This document shows, piece by piece, positions 23,734 through 30,946 of a stretch of DNA of 32,060 nt. The notes beneath the pieces are model-generated. The model had not been told where the DNA came from and did no database searches. It was given only the letters and a program-made list of their open reading frames with translations. The DNA is from an uncultured Rhodopila sp. GTDB lineage: Bacteria; Pseudomonadota; Alphaproteobacteria; Acetobacterales; Acetobacteraceae. How positions within the stretch are numbered: the first letter of the stretch is position 1; every line of letters begins with the position of its first letter. Where the stretch lies: positions 1 through 32,060 of the forward strand of contig NZ_CAIWTY010000076.1 in assembly GCF_903915725.1 (NCBI RefSeq), written 5' to 3'. Made by a program: the position numbers and the translations under genes.

Positions 23734-23890
23734 TTGCCGCCTCACTCGAGCGTCCTTCTCTCCCCGTCATGGCCCGGCTTGTCCGGGCCACCTATACCAG
23801 CACGCTGCCGCGAGAGGTGGCCCGGACAAGCCGGGCCATGACGGATCAAAGTCAGCCACCCGATTCGCTTATTCTTGGGCGTCGCCTTAG
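23733..23890. repeat. Family A palindrome, copy 2, with flanks
   Basis: The core at 23766-23842 runs GTCATG to CATGAC with arms GGCCCGG-CTTGT-CCGGGCC and its complement around ACCTAT and AGAGGT. The flanks ATTGCCGC...GCGTCCTTC (left) and GATTCGCTTATTCTTGGGCG through GTCGCCTTA (right, to 23890) match those of the copy at 27919-27995. Unlike that copy, the left outer arm (CTAAGGCGACG...) is missing. Confidence 0.9.
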
Positions 23891-24000
23891 AGATCTCCGC
23901 AGACATTCCCGGCCGCCTCGGGCCTCGGTAGTCGCGCTCCCGGGTTGAATCTGTTGCAAGACTTCCGGCTTTCACCAATATTGGCTTCGGGAGTACTTTG

Positions 24001-24241
24001 ATGAACGGCGTTCCGTTCGACCCGCTTAAGCTCACGGATTGTCTCCAGACCGGTGGCTTTGCCACTGAGCAGGCGCGGTTCATTGGCTGAGGTCGCCGGT
24101 GCCCCCGAATTGCCGAGCAGGCATTCCCTGGACGACAGGTTGGCCGAGCTCGAACAGCGCCTGACGATCCGTTTTGCCGCGATGCTGGTGGTGGCCGTCG
24201 GGGTCCTTTTGGCGGCTATCCGGTACCTGCCGGTTCACTGA
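24001..24241 (+). pseudogene. Frameshifted remnant of a small coiled-coil/TM protein
   Basis: From ATG 24001 (GGGAG upstream) the frame reads MNGVPFDPLKLTDCLQTGGF and continues ATEQARFIG before a stop at 24088-24090. A second frame, read from about 24080 to 24241, gives DDRLAELEQRLTIRFAAMLV and then VAVGVLLAAIRYLPVH. Together these resemble a widespread short family, as I recall it: an N-terminal FDxLKLxxxLxxxGF segment, a coiled coil and one C-terminal transmembrane helix (DUF1640-like). Here the two halves are in different frames and the middle is short, so a deletion with frameshift is likely. A true 62-residue GTG-started protein at 24053 is the alternative. Confidence 0.6.
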
Positions 24242-24284
24242 CCGAAGCCGCGGCCGGAGATTGCCCGCAACCGCATGACGGTCC

Positions 24285-24314
24285 TTGGCGGAATCCCTCC
24301 CGAATTGCTACACT
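24285..24314 (+). promoter_or_regulatory. Candidate sigma70-like promoter of dnaN
   Basis: TTGGCG (24285-24290) and TACACT (24309-24314) are separated by 18 bases and lie 75 bases before the dnaN start. Each matches 4 of 6 consensus bases. No DnaA box (TTATCCACA-type) was seen here. Confidence 0.45.
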
Positions 24315-24388
24315 GAGGACCGCGAATCGCTCGCTTTCCCGCCGGGCGGGGTGCAAAAGCAGCGGCCGGACCTGGTAGGAACCTGACC

Positions 24389-25513
24389 ATGAAGCTAAAG
24401 GCCGACCGCGCCACGTTGATCAAGGCGCTGGCCCATGTCCAGAGCGTGGTGGAACGGCGCAACACCATCCCCATCCTGGCGAACGTGATGATCGCCGTGC
24501 GGGACGGCGCGCTGACCCTGACCGCCACCGACATGGAGATCGCCATCGTCGAGGACGTCGCCGCCACATCCGTCCGCAACGGCGCCTGCACCGCCCCGGC
24601 CGCGACGTTGTATGAGATCGTGCGCAAGCTGCCGGACGGGGCGGAGGTCGAGCTGGACCACCCCGGCGGCGATGCCCAGTTGTCGCTGCGGGCGGGGCGG
24701 TATGACACCAAGCTGGTGGTGCTGCCGGTGGAGGATTTCCCCTCCATGACCGCGGGCAGCCTGCCGCACAAGTTCAGCCTGCCGGCGCAGACGCTGCGCG
24801 CGCTGATCGACCGGACCAAGTTCGCGATCAGCACGGAGGAGACGCGGTACTACCTGAACGGCATCTACCTGCATCACGCCGACAGCGACGGCACCCCGGT
24901 GCTGCGCGCGGTCGCGACGGACGGGCACCGGCTGGCCCGGGTGGAGGAGCCGCTGCCGGAAGGGGCCGCCTCGATGCCCGGGGTGATCATCCCGCGCAAG
25001 ACGGTCAATGAACTGCGCAAGCTGCTGGACGAGGTGACGGGGAATGTGGAGGTCGCGCTGTCCGACACCCGCATCCAGTTCCGGGCAGACCAGATGCTGC
25101 TGACCAGCAAGCTGATCGACGGGACGTTCCCGGAGTATGAGCGGGTGATCCCGCGCGGCAACGACAAGGTGCTGCGGGTGGGGAAGAAGGATTTTGCCGA
25201 CGCGGTGGCGCGGGTCGCGGCGATCTCGTCGGAGCGGTCGCGGCCGGTGAAGCTGTCGCTGGCGCGGGATCTTCTAACTCTGTCGGCGTCCAGCCCGGAG
25301 CAGGGGACGGCGAGCGAGGAACTCGACGCCGATCATGTGAAGTATGACGCGGGTCCGTTGGAGATCGGGTTCCAGGCGCGGTATCTGAACGACATTACGG
25401 ACCAGATTCCGGAGCAGGTGGAGTTCCGGTTCTCCGACGGTTCGGCTCCGACGGTGGTGCAGGATGCGGGGGATGCGAGCGCGCTGTATGTGCTGATGCC
25501 GATGCGGGTGTAG
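24389..25513 (+). CDS. dnaN: DNA polymerase III sliding clamp, beta subunit
   Basis: This 374-residue protein is the replicative sliding clamp, which holds Pol III on DNA. The family pattern is complete: MKLKADRATLIKALAHVQSV, VVERRNTIPILANV, LTATDMEIAI, VEDFPSM, TRYYLNGIYLH, RAVATDGHRLA, IIPRKTVNELRKLL, TSKLIDGTFPEYERVIP, ISSERSRPVKLSL, FQARYLNDI and the C-terminal ALYVLMPMRV. Length is typical. The ATG at 24389 follows AGGAACCTGACC. It lies apart from dnaA, recF and gyrB, which often adjoin it; none of these is in the window. Its presence argues that the DNA is chromosomal rather than plasmid. Confidence 0.98.
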   Translation: MKLKADRATLIKALAHVQSVVERRNTIPILANVMIAVRDGALTLTATDMEIAIVEDVAATSVRNGACTAPAATLYEIVRKLPDGAEVELDHPGGDAQLSLRAGRYDTKLVVLPVEDFPSMTAGSLPHKFSLPAQTLRALIDRTKFAISTEETRYYLNGIYLHHADSDGTPVLRAVATDGHRLARVEEPLPEGAASMPGVIIPRKTVNELRKLLDEVTGNVEVALSDTRIQFRADQMLLTSKLIDGTFPEYERVIPRGNDKVLRVGKKDFADAVARVAAISSERSRPVKLSLARDLLTLSASSPEQGTASEELDADHVKYDAGPLEIGFQARYLNDITDQIPEQVEFRFSDGSAPTVVQDAGDASALYVLMPMRV

Positions 25514-25521
25514 GGGCGGGG

Positions 25522-25543
25522 GCAGCAGGATCTTTCCCGCTGC
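25522..25543 (+). terminator. Possible weak terminator after dnaN
   Basis: GCAGCAGG, loop ATCTTTC, CCGCTGC can form a short stem with one bulge 9 bases after the dnaN stop. The run of T that should follow is poor (TTGTGT), so the call is tentative. Confidence 0.3.
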
Positions 25544-25614
25544 TTGTGTATCCCAAATTGTCACCCGGTTCGCCGCGTCTTAACGCCGCCCCGCCGAAGC
25601 ATTACAAGTAACGG

Positions 25615-25839
25615 ATGGACGCTCGCACATCCTCTCGCGATCGAATTGCGCGCCACCGCGCCGCCCAGCGCAAGCGCGGTTTGCGGCAGGTCGTGCTGAG
25701 GCTCCCGGACACCAACGATCCCGGCTATCAGACGCGCCTCGCGGAGGAATGCAAGCAGCTTGGCCAACTCACGCCGGACGAAGACACCATGATGACTGGT
25801 TTCGCCCGACTCGCGGAGCGGACGGAGGGATGGCAGTAG
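25615..25839 (+). CDS. MazE-like antitoxin-family small protein
   Basis: This 74-residue protein has a basic N-terminus (RDRIARHRAAQRKRGLRQ), a short strand VVLRLPD and an acidic helical tail (LTPDEDTMMTGFARLAER). It matches the layout of DUF3018/MazE-like antitoxins as I recall them (RxxxHRxxxRxxGLRPVxxxxPD). Such proteins normally bind DNA and neutralise a MazF toxin encoded next to them. No MazF-like frame follows; the next 66 bases are empty and the next gene is on the other strand. It is either an orphan antitoxin or a small regulator. ATG 25615 lacks a strong ribosome binding site. Confidence 0.6.
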   Translation: MDARTSSRDRIARHRAAQRKRGLRQVVLRLPDTNDPGYQTRLAEECKQLGQLTPDEDTMMTGFARLAERTEGWQ

Positions 25840-25905
25840 CGCCGGCCGCCATCGGCCGGGCACCGTCGTTCTGGTAAGGCTCCGGAAAGACAATGGCCGG
25901 AAGGC

Positions 25906-26340
25906 TCAGACCTTCCGCGCCGAGAAAGCGTAGCCGCAGCCGACGCCGCTGATCTTGCCGCTGATCTGCGACCCGCTGACGCTGCCAGTCATCTCGGCTG
26001 TATTGTTCTGGGTATACGCATCAAACGACCCGTCCGGCCCGATACTGGCCGTAAACGACGGCGAACTGGAGAAGCCGGACCCCGGCGGAACGTTCGGGTG
26101 CGACAGGACATAGGCGAAGGCATTGTTCTGCACCACCAGCGTGATCGCCGGCGGCGTGTCGCACCAGTTGCTGTTCGCCCCTGCCACCGCGGAAACGGTG
26201 ACCTGGATCGTCCCCTGATAGGTCCCGTCGAACGAGACCGCCGGTGCCGGCGGCGGAGGAACCGCGGGCGGCGCGGACGGCGCGCAGCCGCTGACAGCAG
26301 CTACCAGAACGACGGTGGCGAACGCGACTCCAGCACGCAT
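25906..26340 (-). CDS. Putative lipoprotein of unknown function
   Basis: This 144-residue protein has a signal peptide with lipobox AAVSGC (Cys19), so it is probably a lipoprotein. A Pro/Ala-rich linker (APSAPPAVPPPPAPAV) follows, then a beta-rich domain beginning FDGTYQGTIQVTVS with Cys in NWCDTPP and GVGCGYAFSA, a likely disulfide. The pattern (GTYxGT..., then ITLVVQNNAF, FTASIGPDGSFDA, TGSVSGSQISGKISG) resembles small calycin-like secreted domains common in Alphaproteobacteria. No function is known to me. The antiporter gene lies upstream on the same strand after a 69-base gap, so co-transcription is possible. Confidence 0.75.
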   Translation of the reverse strand: MRAGVAFATVVLVAAVSGCAPSAPPAVPPPPAPAVSFDGTYQGTIQVTVSAVAGANSNWCDTPPAITLVVQNNAFAYVLSHPNVPPGSGFSSSPSFTASIGPDGSFDAYTQNNTAEMTGSVSGSQISGKISGVGCGYAFSARKV

Positions 26341-26409
26341 GTCAAATCTCCGAGGCCAGGGAACCGCAAGACATCACGAACCGAAGCGCCTCGCAAGCAC
26401 GCAACAATG

Positions 26410-27669
26410 TCAGCCCGCCGGAGGCTGCGTCCCATAGAACGCGGCGATCACGCGCGGCAGCAGCAGCCCCTGCACGACGACCGTAAAAATCACCACGCCG
26501 AAGCAGATCGTCAGCAGCAGGCTGCGATACGGCGTCTCCGGCAGCAACAGCGCCAGTGCGATCGAGACTCCGCCACGCAGCCCCGCCCAGGTCAGCACGC
26601 CGATGGCGCGCGCCGTGCCCGGCACCCGCAGGTCGAGCAGCAGCATCGGACCGCCGACGCTCGCGAGGCGCGCCAGCAGCGCCAGCGGCACCGCCAGCGC
26701 GACGGCGGCCAGGCCCTGCCAGTTCAGGTCGATCGCCAGGATCAGGAAGCCGATGAGCAGATACAGGAAGGTGTTCAGCAGGTCGTCCACCAGCGCCCAG
26801 AAGGTGAACAGCGTGCTGCGCCACCGTTCCTCCGCCGGCTTCCCGGCCAGCGCCCAGGCCAGCACCACACCCGCGGTGACCACGGCAATCGGCCCGGAAA
26901 CCCCCAGCGCGACCGCCCCGCGGTAGGTCGACAGCGCCAGCGCCAGGGAGATCGTCACCGCCAGGCTGCTGTCCCGGGTGAACCGGGAGACGCGGTAAGT
27001 GAGATATCCCGCCGCCGCGCCGAGCGCCGCACCGCCCGCGCCTTCGATCAGGATCGCCTCGGCCAGGCGTCCATGGCCGACGACGTCGGTCCGCCCGGCC
27101 GTCAGCGCCAGGGCGGCGGTAAACAGCACAACCGCGGCGCCGTCATTGAACAGGCTCTCGCCGGTGATGGTCGCCCGCAGCCCGGGCGGCAGATGCAGCC
27201 GCGCCAGCAGCCCCTCGACCGCGACCGCGTCCGTCGGCGCCAGGATCGCGCCGAGCACGAGGCACCACCCGGGCGGAACCGGGGTGCCGATCAGGTGCAG
27301 CACGGCCCAGATGCCGGCGCCGAACAGCCCGGCGGCGAGCACCACGCCCACCGTTGCCAGCGCCCCCACGGTCCAGGCCCGCCGCCTCAGGTCGCGCAGA
27401 TCGACATGCAGGCTGCCGGCGAACAGCAGCAGGGCCAGGAAGCCGTCGAGCAGGATCTGCGGCAGATGCGCGTCAAGAATCCGGTCGCGCATGCGCTCGC
27501 GCATGTCGGCGTCGCCGAAGGCGGCATCGCCCGCGATGATCAGCGAGGCCACCAGCAGCGAGCCGAGCAGCAGCGCCACCGGCCGCGGCAGACGCAAGGT
27601 GCGGTCGTTGACCACGCCGATAACCGCGGCAATCAGCAACAGCAGGGAGCCGAGATCGAAGGTCGTCAT
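26410..27669 (-). CDS. CPA1-family Na+/H+ antiporter (NhaP-like)
   Basis: This 419-residue membrane protein has about 12 hydrophobic segments. Signature motifs are LLLFAGSLHVDLRDLRR, GAILAPTDAVAV (with APTD at 144-147), the CPA1 motif GESLFNDGAAVVLF (ESLFNDG at 171-177) and WAGLRGGVSIALAL near the end. These match bacterial NhaP-type cation:proton antiporters, which extrude Na+ or K+ in exchange for protons at the inner membrane. No large C-terminal cytoplasmic regulatory domain is present. The ATG at 27669 has only a weak ribosome binding site. Its upstream region is filled with fragments of the dispersed palindromes, so its promoter may lie within or beyond them. Confidence 0.93.
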   Translation of the reverse strand: MTTFDLGSLLLLIAAVIGVVNDRTLRLPRPVALLLGSLLVASLIIAGDAAFGDADMRERMRDRILDAHLPQILLDGFLALLLFAGSLHVDLRDLRRRAWTVGALATVGVVLAAGLFGAGIWAVLHLIGTPVPPGWCLVLGAILAPTDAVAVEGLLARLHLPPGLRATITGESLFNDGAAVVLFTAALALTAGRTDVVGHGRLAEAILIEGAGGAALGAAAGYLTYRVSRFTRDSSLAVTISLALALSTYRGAVALGVSGPIAVVTAGVVLAWALAGKPAEERWRSTLFTFWALVDDLLNTFLYLLIGFLILAIDLNWQGLAAVALAVPLALLARLASVGGPMLLLDLRVPGTARAIGVLTWAGLRGGVSIALALLLPETPYRSLLLTICFGVVIFTVVVQGLLLPRVIAAFYGTQPPAG

Positions 27670-27705
27670 AGCTGATCCGTGGCGGGCGGGGGCGAAGTCT
27701 CCGTC

Positions 27706-27739
27706 GTCATGGTGTCCGCAGGGCTACCATCCACGCTTC
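27706..27739. repeat. Degenerate left half of a family B palindrome
   Basis: GTCATG followed by an imperfect arm (GGTGTCC-GCAG-GGCTACC) and the clamp ATCCACGC. The right half is absent. It lies 37 bases upstream of the antiporter start. Confidence 0.7.
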
Positions 27740-27790
27740 GTTTGCAGATGCAAAGGGTGCAGACAAACCGGACGGACACGAAGCGGAATT

Positions 27791-27866
27791 TATACCAACC
27801 GGCATTCAGAACGACTCTGCGGCGCTGCCACCCGTCATACCGACCAAGGTCGACATCACGCATTTG
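27791..27866. repeat. Left leader and left half of a family B palindrome
   Basis: TATACCAACCGGCATTCAGA and what follows match the leader at 7613 with the same 43-base spacing to GTCAT. The core then reads GTCATACCGACCAAGGTCG with a mutated tip (GTCATA) and clamp (ACATCACGC). The right half is replaced by the family A compound element that starts at 27867. Confidence 0.75.
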
Positions 27867-28042
27867 CCTAAGGCGACGACCAAGAATTGCCGCTTCAGTT
27901 GGGCGTCCTTCCCTCCCCGTCATGGCCCGGCTTGTCCGGGCCAGCTATGCCAGCACCCTGCCGCGATAGGTGGCCCGGACAAGCCGGGCCATGACGGACT
28001 AAAGTCAGGCGCCCGATTCGCTTATTCTTGGGCGTCGCCTAA
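27867..28042. repeat. Nested palindrome: family A copy 3 within outer inverted arms
   Basis: The core at 27919-27995 has arms GGCCCGG-CTTGT-CCGGGCC and GGCCCGG-ACAAG-CCGGGCC with the inner clamps AGCTAT/ATAGGT. Outer arms CCTAAGGCGACGACCAAGAA (27867) and ATTCTTGGGCGTCGCCTAA (28024-28042) are inverted matches with two differences. The whole is about 176 bp. No transposase is encoded. It ends 2 bases before the stop codon of the minus-strand membrane-protein gene. Confidence 0.88.
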
Positions 28043-28044
28043 AA

Positions 28045-28497
28045 CTAAGGGCCCCCGTCCAGACCCCAGTCTTCAATCAGCCGATCCCGCCTGACTTCCA
28101 GCGCGGCACGGCGCGCGCGCACGCGGTAATCCGACAGCAACTTCAGCGCGATGGGCAACGTTTGCGTCAGCACCCACGCCACAGCCGCCATCAGCCAGAC
28201 GGTCAACACGGTGCGCGGCTGCACCAGCGTGTCCATGCAGGACTCGATCCCCTCGCAGCGGGACCAGGCATCGGACAGCGGCTGAAAGCCGGCGGCCGTC
28301 TGGAACAGCAGCATCGCCCGCGCCACCGCGCGGCGCGGGGTCGGATCGAAGGTGAACGCAATCAGGCCCGGCGCCAGCAGCACCGCGGCCGGCAGGGCGA
28401 TGTCCGGCGCCACGGCGATCAGCCCGCCCGCGGCCAGACCGAGCAGCAGCACCATGATCCCGGCCGCCGCGCCGCCGAGCTTCGCAGCGATGCTCAT
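28045..28497 (-). CDS. Membrane protein coupled to the pseudokinase gene
   Basis: This 150-residue protein has two hydrophobic segments near the N-terminus (GIMVLLLGLAAGGLIAVAP, IALPAAVLLAPGLIAFTF) and one at about 98-117 (VLTVWLMAAVAWVLTQTLP). It ends in a basic cytoplasmic-type tail (RVRARRAALEVRRDRL). Two Cys in SRCEGIESCMDTL could pair. I recognise no family. Its ATG overlaps the stop of the upstream pseudokinase gene by 4 bases (ATGA), so the two are translationally coupled and probably act together at the inner membrane. The 3' end abuts the nested palindrome. Confidence 0.78.
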   Translation of the reverse strand: MSIAAKLGGAAAGIMVLLLGLAAGGLIAVAPDIALPAAVLLAPGLIAFTFDPTPRRAVARAMLLFQTAAGFQPLSDAWSRCEGIESCMDTLVQPRTVLTVWLMAAVAWVLTQTLPIALKLLSDYRVRARRAALEVRRDRLIEDWGLDGGP

Positions 28498-30464
28498 CGC
28501 AGCACCGCCGCCAAGGCCGCGACGATCAGGGCCGTCAGGCCGACGGCGCCGGTGACCGCCTGGCCGAATCGCTCGGCCTCCCGCACCCGCGGCGCATCGC
28601 CGGAATCGATCGCCGCCAGTTCCGCCTCGATCGCCGCCCGTTCCCGCGCCGCGTTCCCGGCGCCTACGCGATCCGCTAGCCGGCCGGCGTTATCGTCGAC
28701 AAGCACCAGCAACCGCAGCAGAAAGCCCTCCCGCGACACGGCTTCAAGCTGCGCTGCCAGCGCCTCGCGCCGGGGCTTGTATCGCCATTGCTCCAATGCC
28801 GGCTGCAGCCGGGCCACCGCCCATTTTGCCAGGTGCGGCATCGGCTCGGGGTGGTAGCGGAGCTGCATATCCTTCAGCAGCGACAGCTCGGCGCCCCGCG
28901 CCGCCTCGCCCGCCAGCCGGGCCAGGATCCCGTTGACCTGCATTTCGATCCGCCGCTCGGCCCGCGCCGCGACGAAGGTCGCGATCTCCAGGGTCAGCAG
29001 GCTGCCGCTGCCGGCGTCGGCAGTGCGCTCGAAAAACGCCATCAGATCCATGTTGGAGGCGATCCAGTCAGCCGCCATGCCCGGGGCGCGGCAGGGCAGC
29101 AGCGGGTTCAGCGTGTAGAACATCCGCAGCAGGCCGCCCGCGCCGCCCGCCTGGAGGAATTGCCGCGACGCCGACACCTCCAGGCTGGCCAGGACGCCGT
29201 CCGACGGCCGGGTGCGGTCGGCCGCCAGGATCCAGTCGGGTATGATGTCGTGGACCAGCATCTCCTCGACGACCGCCATCAGATTGCTCTGGGTGGCAAT
29301 CGCGTCCCCGACCAGCGCGGCGATGCCGTCGGGAAACATCGCCACACCGCGCCAGCACAGCGGCATCTGCGAATTGATCGTCCCGATGGTGTGCATCAGC
29401 AGCAGCGCCTCGGTCCGCGCGCCGTATCTGGGGTCTCCCAGGCGGGTGCGGACGACCTCTTCGATCGCCGAGGCGAGAGTCGCGTCGCCCATGCCGCGGC
29501 GCAGCCATTGCGTCACGGTCCCGGCCCGCAGCGCCTGGACCGCCTTCTTTTCGTCCTTGAGCAGGGCGAACCCGAGCGTGCGGGCATCGAACACGGCGAT
29601 GTCGCCCAGCATCAGCGGCCGCTGGCTGCGCCGCGCGGGGCGGGCGGCGACGCGCCGGGCGCGGGCGTTGGCGGGGTCGAGCAACAGCCCGGGCTGTGGC
29701 CGGTGATCCGGGTCCTCGGCCAGCATGCCCCTGACCAGATCGGCCGTGAAGCCGGACATCGGCGTGTCGCGCGACAACGCGGCGAAGCTGCCGAGATCGA
29801 GCTTCCAGCGGATCAGCGCGGTATCGTCCAGATTGGCCAGCGGCACCCTTCCGCCGGCCAGCACCAACAGCAGCACGCCGAGCGCATAGACGTCCTCGGC
29901 GATCGAGCCGTCGCCGCGCCCGGCCGGATGGCACATCGCGGAATAGGGCGATTCGAACAGCGCCGGCTGGTGCATGGCCGGGGGCGCCGCCCAGGCCGCG
30001 CCGAGCGTCACCGGCTGCCCCGCCACCGCCTGGAACACATTGTTCAGCCGTATCGCGCGGTGGGTCAGCCCGCGGCTTTGCAGATTGTCCAGCACCCGCG
30101 CGGCCGGCCGCAGCACCAGATCGAGCAGCGCCGTCTCATTCCACGGGATCAGCGAGGCCGACAGCGGCGGCCCGGGCGGCGCCGTGCAGATGACATAGTA
30201 AGCCCCGCCTTTGCCTCCGGCGCCCGGGGCGACGCCGTGACCGAGCGGCACCATCAGGTTGTCGATCGGATCGCCCAGCGCCATCAGCGCCTTGAGGCGC
30301 GGGGAAGCGTGCCGCGACACCTCCAGCGCCACCCGCCTCGCGTTCGGCGCCAGCCGATCGGCTGCGGTATAGGCGGGGAGGCCGCCGCCGGAGTCCGGCA
30401 GCGGATGGGCAGTATCGACGGTGAACCGGCCATCGATCAGCCGGGCGGTGGTATCATGCGACAT
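28494..30464 (-). CDS. Protein-kinase-fold pseudokinase with C-terminal membrane anchor
   Basis: The N-terminal 300 residues of this 656-residue protein follow the Ser/Thr kinase plan: VALEVSRH where VAIK is expected, VICTAPPGPPL as hinge, THRAIRLNNVF at the catalytic loop (135-144), SPYSAMCHPAGRGDGSIAEDVYALGVLLLVLAGGRVP for the APE to F-helix region, and LVRGMLAEDPDHRPQP at the end. Key catalytic residues are lost. The VAIK Lys is Glu48, the HRD Asp is Ala137 and DFG is replaced by GAAWAA. A long helical region follows (300-630), and a hydrophobic segment (VTGAVGLTALIVAALAAVL) ends the protein as a tail anchor. It is probably a scaffold or sensor, not an enzyme. It is co-translated with the small membrane protein downstream. 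Confidence 0.82.
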   Translation of the reverse strand: MSHDTTARLIDGRFTVDTAHPLPDSGGGLPAYTAADRLAPNARRVALEVSRHASPRLKALMALGDPIDNLMVPLGHGVAPGAGGKGGAYYVICTAPPGPPLSASLIPWNETALLDLVLRPAARVLDNLQSRGLTHRAIRLNNVFQAVAGQPVTLGAAWAAPPAMHQPALFESPYSAMCHPAGRGDGSIAEDVYALGVLLLVLAGGRVPLANLDDTALIRWKLDLGSFAALSRDTPMSGFTADLVRGMLAEDPDHRPQPGLLLDPANARARRVAARPARRSQRPLMLGDIAVFDARTLGFALLKDEKKAVQALRAGTVTQWLRRGMGDATLASAIEEVVRTRLGDPRYGARTEALLLMHTIGTINSQMPLCWRGVAMFPDGIAALVGDAIATQSNLMAVVEEMLVHDIIPDWILAADRTRPSDGVLASLEVSASRQFLQAGGAGGLLRMFYTLNPLLPCRAPGMAADWIASNMDLMAFFERTADAGSGSLLTLEIATFVAARAERRIEMQVNGILARLAGEAARGAELSLLKDMQLRYHPEPMPHLAKWAVARLQPALEQWRYKPRREALAAQLEAVSREGFLLRLLVLVDDNAGRLADRVGAGNAARERAAIEAELAAIDSGDAPRVREAERFGQAVTGAVGLTALIVAALAAVLR

Positions 30465-30500
30465 CTGGGGCGAACCGTTTTGGCCGGACCGCCCCAGTTT

Positions 30501-30539
30501 AGCCGCGAAAAGGTTGACCGAAGGTTAACGCGGGCGGCT
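30501..30539 (-). terminator. Possible terminator after the GlsB/YeaQ-like gene
   Basis: On the minus strand AGCCGC...GCGGCT encloses a second imperfect stem with a CTTCGG tetraloop (GTTAACC-TTC-GGTCAAC) followed by CTTTT. It lies directly after the stop codon. The stems are short, so the call is tentative. Confidence 0.35.
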
Positions 30540-30797
30540 TTAGTACGCCCGCCGCCGTCCAAACTTGTGGTACAGCCAGAGCACGACGACCGAGCCGATG
30601 ACGGCGACCAGCAGGCTCCAGATATTCAGGCCGGTGACGCCGGAGGCGCCGATCAGGCTGAACAGCGTGCCGCCGACAATGGCGCCGACGATGCCGAGGA
30701 CGATGTCCAGGACCACGCCCTGGCCGGTCTTGTTGACGATTTTGCTGCCGATGAAGCCGGCGATCAGGCCGAGTATGATCCAGCCGAGGACGGACAT
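30540..30797 (-). CDS. GlsB/YeaQ/YmgE-family membrane protein
   Basis: This 85-residue protein has three hydrophobic segments: MSVLGWIILGLIAGFIGSKI, VVLDIVLGIVGAIVGGTLF and IWSLLVAVIGSVVVLWLYH. The Gly-rich pattern is typical of the GlsB/YeaQ/YmgE transglycosylase-associated family, small stress-linked inner membrane proteins of unclear function. The ATG at 30797 is preferred; a TTG three codons upstream is possible. An AAGGA sequence lies about 10 bases before it. The divergent YidB-like gene starts 149 bases away, so their promoters share this spacer. Confidence 0.9.
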   Translation of the reverse strand: MSVLGWIILGLIAGFIGSKIVNKTGQGVVLDIVLGIVGAIVGGTLFSLIGASGVTGLNIWSLLVAVIGSVVVLWLYHKFGRRRAY

Positions 30798-30946
30798 GGT
30801 TTTCAATCCTTTTGAAGAACGAACCTCCAGCGCACCGTAGCAGCGTCGCGGACACTATAGTTGCGTCCAAACTTCATTTTACGGTGATGATGTTTCTATC
30901 CGGAACCTGAAAGTCTAAGGAACAGCGCACAACGAAGGAGGATGCG

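Noticed and set aside
26098..27675. Long 525-residue plus-strand frame
   Set aside because: It is antisense to the Na+/H+ antiporter and has extreme Arg/Gln composition with no motif.
28788..30815. Long 675-residue plus-strand frame
   Set aside because: It is antisense to the pseudokinase gene, which has recognisable family motifs and a coupled partner.
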